Source of the DNA: an uncultured Prevotella sp.
Lineage (GTDB): Bacteria > Bacteroidota > Bacteroidia > Bacteroidales > Bacteroidaceae
Direction of reading: 5' to 3'
DNA: 5,225 nucleotides
Assembly: GCA_937874345.1 (NCBI GenBank)
Contig: CALNBT010000266.1
Location: forward strand, 1-5,225
The notes under the pieces are model-generated. The model did no database searches. It was not told where the DNA came from and was given only the letters and a program-made list of their open reading frames with translations. Position 1 is the stretch's first letter, and every line of letters starts with the position of its first letter. Positions 1 to 5,225 of the stretch are shown here, one piece after another. Both the position numbers and the translations under genes were made by a program.

Positions 1-667
1 TATTATAATCTACAGAATTGGCACTGTTAGTAGAAGTTGAAGCTTGCATGACTCCTGTTGAAGCTAAATATTTCCAATTCGATGACGCAGTACCCCTTAA
101 TGTTACTGCATTGGGTACCAAACTTGATGAATATCCACCATTTTTCCCTTCAGTAGATGCTCCAAAATTTCCGTATTCGTCGATTCCGATACCTATATAT
201 CCACCGGGCAATCCTGTTTGACCTGTTTTTTGTGCATATCCCAATGAACCTCCATCAGCACCTATTTGAAAAGGTGTCTTTGCATCAAACAAGAAAACAG
301 AAAATCCATCGGCACCGTTGTAGCCATCATAAACATCTCGCCATGATTTATATTCAAATTCAACCGTCACGCCCAATGTGCCAGGAAATGCTTTATTAAT
401 GTATGCATACCCAGCTAAGTTTGTTGTAGCATTGGTTAATCTGAGCCAGCCTTGGTTAACCGGGTCTACATTACCAGACGTTAAATAGGCGGTAAAAGGA
501 CTACCATTAGAAGTTCCTTTCCCTCCTAAGATAATGTTACTTCCAACGGAACTTCCCCTGAAATTCTCGGTGATCGTAAACTGTGCCTTTATCTGTATGG
601 AAAAAAAGAGAAAAGCTATTACGGTGAAGATTGCTCTCGTTATAAAACTATAATGAATGTATTTCAT
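1..667 (-). CDS. Secreted L-type lectin-domain protein, C-terminus beyond the window
   Basis: An open frame of 222 codons runs from ATG at 667 to the window edge without a stop, so the C-terminus is missing. Residues 1-28 form a Sec signal peptide (positive n-region with R11, hydrophobic core 12-24, probable cleavage after IKA28 before QF). There is no lipobox, unlike the other complete genes here. Residues about 30-222 read as a bacterial L-type lectin (legume-lectin-like beta-sandwich): GWLRLT (73-78), VEFEY (102-106), the GADGFSVFLFD block (118-128), GGSLGY (139-144), GGYIGIGIDEYGNFG (155-169) and VTLRG (188-192). In this family the Asp of ADG and the D-x-x-x-N of the DEYGN strand (here D120, D163, N167) help bind Ca2+/Mn2+ and sugar. 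The likely role is glycan binding at the cell surface, which is inference. It starts 37 bases after the LRR gene and is probably co-transcribed. Proteins of this type are often long, so more domains or a sorting signal may follow. Family assignment is by motif recognition only. Confidence 0.85.
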   Translation of the reverse strand, partial: MKYIHYSFITRAIFTVIAFLFFSIQIKAQFTITENFRGSSVGSNIILGGKGTSNGSPFTAYLTSGNVDPVNQGWLRLTNATTNLAGYAYINKAFPGTLGVTVEFEYKSWRDVYDGYNGADGFSVFLFDAKTPFQIGADGGSLGYAQKTGQTGLPGGYIGIGIDEYGNFGASTEGKNGGYSSSLVPNAVTLRGTASSNWKYLASTGVMQASTSTNSANSVDYN

Positions 668-704
668 AATCAAATTTCTTAATACCTGTCAGAACCTATT
701 CCGG

Positions 705-1568
705 TTACCTCACTGTCCATCCTTTGGCAGAAAGTTTAGTTTGCAATTCATTTGGCACCTTATCAGACAACCAGAGATCTCCTCTTGTCACCTCATTTAA
801 AGCGGTGGATATTTTTTGTATTTCGTTATCTGACAAACGATTACCGTACATCCATAACCGGCTCAATTTTTCGCTTTTGGATATGTCCAGCGAAGTAAGG
901 CTGTTATTGTAACAAAGTAAGCGCTCTAAAAACGGATTATTGGTAACATCCAACGCCGTCAGTGTGTTATCAGAACAATCCAATGCAGCAAGATTTGTAT
1001 TGCTTGATACATTCAATGACTCTAGTTTGTTATGATAACACCAAAGAGATAATAAGGACAAGTTGGCAGAAAGGTTAAGTGAACTTATTTCATTTTCTGA
1101 ACAGTCAAAGCGTTGCAATAATCTGTTTTTTGAGATGTCTATGCCTGATAATTTATTCTGCGGACAATTCAGCGTTGTTAAATATGGATTCGCAGTGACA
1201 TCCAAACCGGTCAGCATGTCTGATGCACATCCCAAATAAGTTATATTTCCATGTATAACAATCTCTTTTATATTCTCAGAAAATGTGTATTCTTCGTAGG
1301 CGTTATATATCCTAACATCTTCAGATCCGTCTACAGCACGTTTTCCATCGGCGTTAAGATCTATCCAGATGCTCTCTCTTGCTTCGGTGGGTGCATCGAT
1401 GGAAAGGCTTATCTTACCATCGTCACGAACGGTGATAAGTTTCATTAAACTTTCTTGCAAGTTGGGGTCTGCCCCCGATTCAGAAGATCCCGTTGTCTCA
1501 TCAGAACAACTGACCATGATAGATGTTATCATGATGAGACCTAAGAAATATAAAAATTTGTATTTCAT
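705..1568 (-). CDS. Leucine-rich repeat lipoprotein in a pilus operon
   Basis: A 287-residue protein. The ATG at 1568 gives a lipoprotein signal peptide (MKYKFLYFLGL..., lipobox IMVSC, lipid Cys21). The frame stays open upstream to a TTG at 1601, but that would overlap the previous gene's stop and add 11 charged residues before the signal, so it was not used. After a Ser/Glu-rich linker (22-36), residues 37-118 form a small N-terminal domain with an acidic stretch, IDLNADGKRAVDGSED (69-84), that resembles a D-x-N-x-D-G calcium loop. Residues 119-244 hold six 21-residue leucine-rich repeats of the form L-x-x-L-(D/N)-(V/I/L)-(S/T)-x-N-x-x-L-x-x-L-x-C-x-x-N-x, and 245-287 form a C-terminal cap ending GWTVR. 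LRRs of this type usually mediate protein or ligand binding, and no catalytic motif is seen. It lies 29 bases after the preceding fimbrillin-like gene, so a surface accessory or adhesin role is plausible but unproven. Confidence 0.87.
   Translation of the reverse strand: MKYKFLYFLGLIMITSIMVSCSDETTGSSESGADPNLQESLMKLITVRDDGKISLSIDAPTEARESIWIDLNADGKRAVDGSEDVRIYNAYEEYTFSENIKEIVIHGNITYLGCASDMLTGLDVTANPYLTTLNCPQNKLSGIDISKNRLLQRFDCSENEISSLNLSANLSLLSLWCYHNKLESLNVSSNTNLAALDCSDNTLTALDVTNNPFLERLLCYNNSLTSLDISKSEKLSRLWMYGNRLSDNEIQKISTALNEVTRGDLWLSDKVPNELQTKLSAKGWTVR
837..1214 (-). repeat. Six tandem 21-residue leucine-rich repeats (63 bp units)
   Basis: These are protein-level repeats inside the LRR lipoprotein, residues 119-244. 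Each unit has hydrophobic residues at positions 1, 4, 6, 12 and 15, and Asn at position 20. Cys occupies position 17 in units 1-5 (C135, C156, C177, C198, C219) and is Met in unit 6 (M240). A preceding half unit also carries the Cys (C114). The DNA of the units is diverged, so this is an old protein repeat and not a recent tandem duplication. Confidence 0.9.
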
Positions 1569-1597
1569 TTGCAATTTATTCAATCTTTCATTTTTTA

Positions 1598-2644
1598 TCA
1601 AATTGTCACATCATATTTGTACCAAGTATTCCGAACGATGTTAACTGGCAGAGGAAGTCTGTACAATTCAGGTCCAAACTCGGGAGGAGGCAGCGGACCT
1701 TCATCCGCACGTGGCAAATTTATTTCTATGGCAGAACCTGCTGCATCATTTTCATTGATGTAAGTAACTACTTTCAAAGTTACCACCTTGCTATTTGTCA
1801 AAGTATAACCGGCTCCCGAATCTGAAGTTGGTGAGGAGTTCAAAGAAGATCCCCACTGGGTCCAATCAGAAGTATTTGGCCATATATTGGAAGAACTGTT
1901 AACTGTAACAGGTGTTTTAAAGTCGGGCTTCACGACATAAGTATTTTGGTCAAAGCCGACATAACGATATTTATATTCAGCCAAACTGTTACCGATTATG
2001 GTTGGTACTACTTGAAAACCGGAACTAAGTATAATATTCAGCTCGACTTTGGCAATGGCCCGTATAAGGGGAACATTATTCAATTGATAGCCGGAGGTAA
2101 AATCATGGGTGGCATTTCCGGACATAACTACCGGGCTTCCAAGGTCTGACGACCACGGTTTGGGCGTCTGACGGAAAACAGTCTGGAATCCACTTTCTGA
2201 TGTTACCCCATCCAATGCTGCTTTCAAATCAAGGCAATTCGCCACAATATATACCTTTCGCATTCCTATCTCAGCCTGAGTCAGGTTAAGAATAACCTTA
2301 TTATTTGTGGTATCCCACGTACCACCCGTAAATGCTGCAGTACTTATATAGTATTTAATTAAAACCTGTGAACTATTTGTAGGGAAAAGAAAGACATAGA
2401 GATTCGTTATTTCTCTTTCTGCTGCACTACCGGGAGTCACTGTTCCAGCCCTTGTTATGCTTTTAACGGATGCTGCAGTACCGTTCGTCATGTTCAAAGT
2501 ATAGTCGGGTACCGAAAACGAGAGCTCAATTTTTTTTTCTTTTCCCGAATAGCTTCCCTCCGCATCCTCACTTGAAGATGAGCATGCGCCCAAAAGCAAA
2601 CCTGCAAACAGTATGATCATCAATTTGTCTATTCTCATTGACAT
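1598..2644 (-). CDS. Fimbrillin-like lipoprotein, candidate minor or tip pilus subunit
   Basis: A 348-residue protein with a lipoprotein signal peptide (hydrophobic core 8-18, lipobox LGAC, lipid Cys21) and a Ser/Glu-rich tail. Start choice: ATG at 2644 lies one base after the upstream stop (TAATATG), which suggests translational coupling. ATG at 2638 (Met3) is the alternative. Family marks of FimA/Mfa-type fimbrillins are S-I-T-R-A at 62-66 (a possible Arg-specific maturation site after R65), a strand NLYVFLF (81-87), PVVMSG (171-176), the conserved LIRAIAKVEL (193-202) and a terminal VRNTWYKYDVTI (337-348). A proline-rich segment (312-323) precedes the last strand. The protein stops at the R-N-x-x-Y strand, without the following V-x-x-W strand seen in its neighbours. 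In type V pili a C-terminal strand is thought to be donated to the next subunit, so this one may cap an end of the fibre; that is inference. No remnant of the missing strand is visible in the other frames after the stop. Confidence 0.82.
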   Translation of the reverse strand: MSMRIDKLMIILFAGLLLGACSSSSEDAEGSYSGKEKKIELSFSVPDYTLNMTNGTAASVKSITRAGTVTPGSAAEREITNLYVFLFPTNSSQVLIKYYISTAAFTGGTWDTTNNKVILNLTQAEIGMRKVYIVANCLDLKAALDGVTSESGFQTVFRQTPKPWSSDLGSPVVMSGNATHDFTSGYQLNNVPLIRAIAKVELNIILSSGFQVVPTIIGNSLAEYKYRYVGFDQNTYVVKPDFKTPVTVNSSSNIWPNTSDWTQWGSSLNSSPTSDSGAGYTLTNSKVVTLKVVTYINENDAAGSAIEINLPRADEGPLPPPEFGPELYRLPLPVNIVRNTWYKYDVTI

Positions 2645-2645
2645 A

Positions 2646-3947
2646 TTATTTGGTAAAAGTTTTTAGCACAGTTCCGTTATAAATCACTTGTAAATAATCA
2701 CCGGATAAGGGTGTGGTATTTAAGTTATAAGCAGCAGAAGCAGTGCTACTTACATCCGTGAAAGTTTGCTGGGTTGTACCGTCATTAAAAGTGATGCCAT
2801 TGAGGGTTTTAAGCGTTACTGAAAACGGCGGACAGGCCTGAACCGTATTCCTGATGCTCACAGTGGTACCATCCACTTCCACATTATAGCCGTAACCCAT
2901 ATACAGAGACTTGTTTACTGTATTCCAATCGTTCACATGATAGAGAATCTCTATCTTTTGCAAATTGTTTACGGTAAATTTATAATGATGGTTGCGCCAT
3001 ATGTTATAATCGGGTGTAAAGCCGGCGTCGTTACCGGTCGCCTTATTCAAATAATCCGTGGTTATGTTCGTATCATTGGAAATGATCGGTATGTCATAGG
3101 TCTTGCCTTCGGTGGTTTCAATTGTAAAATAGTTGATGGGCTTACGGTCTCCCGATACACCCCATGTTGCCGTTGAGATAATTGACTCGGGCATATAGCA
3201 GACATATGTTGAGTCGTTTGCTTTTTTCAATGGCATACCATCAGTAAAATACAGAGACGGTATCGTAACAGAAGGATTGGCAAGACAGTATTGCCTATTG
3301 GCATTATGAAAATATATATTCTTCACTCCCAAGGTACCACCTAATGCTGACTTGGCGATATCAACCTCTAACTTCGCAACCACACGGATGAGCTTCACCT
3401 TGTTCTCCCCATCAGGAAGGAAAGGTGCCGGTTGATAAATATTACCTCCCTTGGTAACGGTTTGGTTGATATAGACTCTTGACATGGGGAATCCATTGTC
3501 AGATGAAGCTCCCAGATAAAGGGCCGGATCCAGATTACGTAAAACAGCCATGCTGTCTATCAAATCGGATTTATTGGTTATTGCCTGCAAAGCACTTGTC
3601 ATAGCAGGCATGTTTGTCACGAAAAAGAAATCGCGTTGCCCCGGAGTCAGTTTTACAACAAACGTATTGCTGCCCGACATGGCGATACCTGACTCATAAT
3701 ATTCGGCAACCTTCTCTCCCGTGCCGGAATCAAACACCAACATAGCCAAATCGTGTACGCGGTCTTCATAGTCGATATTGTCTGTATTGATTGACTCGGT
3801 ACCATCCACATACGCCGCACGGGTAACCGAAAGATAGACTTCGGAGTCTCCATTAGATGTATTATCCGGATCGGATGAAGCAGAGCATCCGGAGAACAGA
3901 AGTGCTGCGGTGGACAGTATGGCATATATATAATTTATTTTCTTCAT
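2646..3947 (-). CDS. FimA/Mfa-family minor fimbrillin lipoprotein with extra C-terminal region
   Basis: A 433-residue protein from the ATG at 3947. This start gives a clean lipoprotein signal (MKKINYIYAILSTAALLFSGC, written as core 4-19 plus lipobox FSGC, lipid Cys21), matching the spacing in the sister genes. An upstream in-frame ATG at 3983, one base after the anchor gene's stop, would add 12 residues (445 in all) and cannot be excluded. Fimbrillin marks are LSVTRA (39-44, possible Arg cleavage site), a strand VHDLAMLVFD (64-73), FPMS (153-156), KLIRVVAKLEVDI (185-197), IWRNHHYKF (316-324) and YHVNDW (336-341). Fimbrillins usually end soon after this last strand, but here about 92 residues follow, rich in Thr, Ser and Asn and ending in YLQVIYNGTVLKTFTK. 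The likely role is an accessory pilin of a type V pilus, exported as a lipoprotein and then assembled outside the outer membrane. The exact position in the fibre is unknown. Confidence 0.83.
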   Translation of the reverse strand: MKKINYIYAILSTAALLFSGCSASSDPDNTSNGDSEVYLSVTRAAYVDGTESINTDNIDYEDRVHDLAMLVFDSGTGEKVAEYYESGIAMSGSNTFVVKLTPGQRDFFFVTNMPAMTSALQAITNKSDLIDSMAVLRNLDPALYLGASSDNGFPMSRVYINQTVTKGGNIYQPAPFLPDGENKVKLIRVVAKLEVDIAKSALGGTLGVKNIYFHNANRQYCLANPSVTIPSLYFTDGMPLKKANDSTYVCYMPESIISTATWGVSGDRKPINYFTIETTEGKTYDIPIISNDTNITTDYLNKATGNDAGFTPDYNIWRNHHYKFTVNNLQKIEILYHVNDWNTVNKSLYMGYGYNVEVDGTTVSIRNTVQACPPFSVTLKTLNGITFNDGTTQQTFTDVSSTASAAYNLNTTPLSGDYLQVIYNGTVLKTFTK

Positions 3948-3984
3948 AATCACATTGAAAGGAGATGCTTTGAAAGCCTTCATT

Positions 3985-4992
3985 CTACATGCTCAGCTGT
4001 GTATCATAGCTGTGAACAAGCCAGTTGTTCACGAATATATCACACGAAATGTGAGATGCACAACAGTCGGTTAGTCTGAACTTAATCACAAAATCGTGCT
4101 GACAAGCCATATTGATATTGGTCTGATTTTCATAAAGCAATAATATACTTCCTATCAGATCACCACTGAAAACGGTTTTACCACCCTTTACATAATGAAG
4201 TGTGAGTTGGTTATTGTAACCGGTTTTCAAATCCATCATGGAAAAGTCCCAACTGGCAGAATTAATTTTTTGTGGGTCACTAATGTCACCGGAATTATAA
4301 TAACGGCCGTTCAAAGCAGGATAATTGAGTGGGGTTGCCCCGAGCGGCATGCTACCGTCAATGTTTGTCGTTCCATTAGCCGAAGAAATGTCTACCGTGA
4401 AATCCTGAGGCACAACGCCGTCTTCCATCAGCGTGTTCTCATCCAATTCCACTTTCACCGTTACATGGTTGATCATTTCTCTCATGTTGATGGCCGTATA
4501 TTTATAAACAGAACCTTCTTTATCCGGATTTGGAAGGGACACGACAGGACTTTCACCCTGCCACAGCGTTGTACCGCTGAGATCAACGGCTTTTCCGGAG
4601 GAAGAATTCAAGGTTAGCATCACATCTTTCTTAGTAGTGGTGCCATTAATAAAGGAACCGATCGTAAACTTTTCGTTGACACCGGCCCATGCTACAAAGG
4701 TAAAGTCTCCGTCGGAAACAGGTACCAAAACCTGATAATCACGGCTCAGCGAAACATTCTTTTCCGTTACAGAGGTGACCAGTTTATCATTTTTATCGAA
4801 TGCAAATACCGTGAGTGTCGGAACGCTCCCGATGAATGTTGTATCCGACGCACAAGGTGTCTTTGCATAAAACTTCACATATACACCTTGGGGACAATGC
4901 TTCAAATCATCATAGATAAAGGAGTCACAGCTCCATAGAATCATTCCCAACGCGAATAGCGTCATTAACATCTTGTAAGATAAAAACTTCAT
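3985..4992 (-). CDS. FimB/Mfa2-family pilus anchor lipoprotein
   Basis: A 335-residue protein recognised as the FimB/Mfa2 family, which caps the base of type V fimbriae and holds the fibre on the outer membrane. The signal peptide spans 1-21 with lipobox LWSC and lipid Cys22. The mature start CDSFIYDDLKHCPQGVYVKF (22-41) is the most family-like part. It is followed by LTVFAFDKNDKLV (60-72), FTFVAWAGVN (97-106), the R-x-x-N-x-V-x-V-x-V strand MREMINHVTVKVEL (170-183) and a C-terminal CDIFVNNWLVH (317-327). Besides the lipid Cys there are Cys at 33, 47, 297, 310, 311 and 317. Start choice: an ATG at 5001 would add three residues, but AAAAGGA at 5007-5001 sits 8 bases before the ATG at 4992 and would overlap the start region of the first ATG, so 4992 is preferred. 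It is the first gene after the hairpin and immediately precedes two minor subunits, the usual order of such clusters. Confidence 0.88.
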   Translation of the reverse strand: MKFLSYKMLMTLFALGMILWSCDSFIYDDLKHCPQGVYVKFYAKTPCASDTTFIGSVPTLTVFAFDKNDKLVTSVTEKNVSLSRDYQVLVPVSDGDFTFVAWAGVNEKFTIGSFINGTTTKKDVMLTLNSSSGKAVDLSGTTLWQGESPVVSLPNPDKEGSVYKYTAINMREMINHVTVKVELDENTLMEDGVVPQDFTVDISSANGTTNIDGSMPLGATPLNYPALNGRYYNSGDISDPQKINSASWDFSMMDLKTGYNNQLTLHYVKGGKTVFSGDLIGSILLLYENQTNINMACQHDFVIKFRLTDCCASHISCDIFVNNWLVHSYDTQLSM

Positions 4993-5000
4993 TCGTTGCA

Positions 5001-5007
5001 TCCTTTT
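5001..5007 (-). promoter_or_regulatory. Possible ribosome binding site of the anchor gene
   Basis: AAAAGGA on the minus strand lies 8 bases before the ATG at 4992. It is purine-rich and the only Shine-Dalgarno-like sequence noticed before any start in the window. Bacteroidota rely little on Shine-Dalgarno pairing, so its weight is modest, but it favours the ATG at 4992 over that at 5001. Confidence 0.4.
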
Positions 5008-5039
5008 AAAATTTCTTGGTCGGTTTAATATAATAAGAA

Positions 5040-5092
5040 CGGAACTGCCCCCTCTTTCGACATTCTGTCCTTTAATGGCGAGGACAGTTCCG
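5040..5092 (-). terminator. Terminator-like hairpin between major subunit and anchor genes
   Basis: Read on the minus strand, CGGAACTGTCCTC (5092-5080) can pair with GGGGGCAGTTCCG (5052-5040) over 13 consecutive positions, 11 Watson-Crick and 2 G-U, closing a 27-base loop. The transcript then continues UUCUUAUUAUAUU, which is U-rich but not a clean U-run, so termination is likely partial. It lies 62 bases after the stop of the upstream fimbrillin-like gene and 48 bases before the anchor start. No Bacteroides-type promoter (TAnnTTTG at -7) was found between it and the anchor gene, so the downstream genes probably depend on read-through. Confidence 0.65.
5065..5087 (-). other. Competing small hairpin inside the terminator-like element
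   Basis: Minus-strand CTGTCCT (5087-5081) is followed after 9 bases by AGGACAG (5071-5065), a perfect 7-bp stem. Its left arm lies entirely within the left arm of the larger hairpin (5092-5080), so both cannot form at once. The small hairpin would be transcribed and fold first. This is the geometry of an antiterminator, but a regulatory role is only inferred. Confidence 0.4.
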
Positions 5093-5153
5093 CAATATTT
5101 AAATGATTATATCCTTCAGCGTTTATTCATTAGGATTTTGTATACCATAGAAT

Positions 5154-5225
5154 TTAGATACCTAAATCAACACCATAAGAATGAACCTGCCATGGTAAAA
5201 TCGTAACATCAACACTCATCCAAGT
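5154..5225 (-). CDS. C-terminal end of a fimbrillin-like gene, probably the major pilus subunit
   Basis: Only the last 23 codons are in the window (TWMSVDVTILPW, then QVHSYGVDLGI, stop TAA at 5156-5154), entering from the right edge. The pattern of alternating hydrophobics followed by P-W and a V-D-L end (VDVTILPW, then YGVDL) matches the C-terminal strands of FimA/Mfa1-type fimbrillins, where this tail is thought to be donated to the adjacent subunit in the fibre. Its place directly before an anchor gene and a terminator-like hairpin fits the major subunit gene of a type V pilus cluster. Identity as the major subunit is inference from context, since the body of the protein is outside the window. 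Confidence 0.65.
   Translation of the reverse strand, partial: TWMSVDVTILPWQVHSYGVDLGI

Noticed and set aside
18..399. Plus-strand open frames of 67 and 80 codons at the left end
   Set aside because: They lie opposite the lectin gene, have no recognisable features, and the minus frame has a clear signal peptide and domain motifs.
668..704. Possible terminator hairpin between the LRR and lectin genes
   Set aside because: Only a 4-bp AACC/GGTT stem is visible with no U-run after it; too weak to call.
1569..1597. Frameshift remnant of the missing C-terminal strand of the fimbrillin-like gene
   Set aside because: The 29-base gap is too short and no frame gives a V-x-x-W type strand; the next gene's signal peptide begins directly after.
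1569..1601. TTG start extending the LRR protein by 11 residues
   Set aside because: It overlaps the upstream stop and places charged residues before an otherwise complete lipoprotein signal peptide.
4195..4617. Plus-strand open frame of 140 codons
   Set aside because: It is antisense to the FimB/Mfa2-like gene, whose motifs run continuously through this region; its translation has no recognisable family character.
4993..5153. Promoter for the anchor gene
   Set aside because: No Bacteroides-type TAnnTTTG -7 element was found on the minus strand in the gap.

Overview
The window looks like chromosomal DNA of a gut-type Bacteroidales (Bacteroides or Parabacteroides). The evidence is a run of minus-strand genes for lipoproteins of the FimA/Mfa-type (type V) pilus families, AT-rich gene starts with almost no Shine-Dalgarno signal, and Bacteroidota-style lipoprotein signal peptides ending in SC, GC or AC. 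The genus cannot be fixed from the sequence alone.

Layout, in transcription order from right to left. (1) 5225-5154: the last 23 codons of a fimbrillin-like gene, probably the major pilus subunit, ending in a V-x-V-x-x-x-P-W strand. (2) 5153-4993: a non-coding gap with a strong GC-rich hairpin (5092-5040) followed by a U-rich stretch, which looks like a partial terminator, plus a competing smaller hairpin. (3) 4992-3985: a FimB/Mfa2-family anchor lipoprotein. (4) 3947-2646: a fimbrillin-fold minor subunit lipoprotein with an extra C-terminal region. (5) 2644-1598: a second fimbrillin-like lipoprotein that ends where the usual C-terminal strand should begin. (6) 1568-705: a lipoprotein with six 21-residue leucine-rich repeats. 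(7) 667-1: the N-terminal 222 codons of a secreted protein with an L-type (legume-lectin-like) domain, cut by the window edge.

All genes lie on the same strand with gaps of 1 to 37 bases after the hairpin, so they probably form one operon. The likely logic is that the major subunit is made in excess because the hairpin thins transcription, while the anchor, the minor or tip subunits and two probable binding proteins (LRR and lectin) are made at lower level by read-through. The unusual part is the pairing of a type V pilus cluster with two non-pilin binding-type modules, an LRR lipoprotein and an L-type lectin. No mobile elements, CRISPR arrays, tRNA or rRNA genes were seen, and no gene-free stretch exceeds 300 bases.
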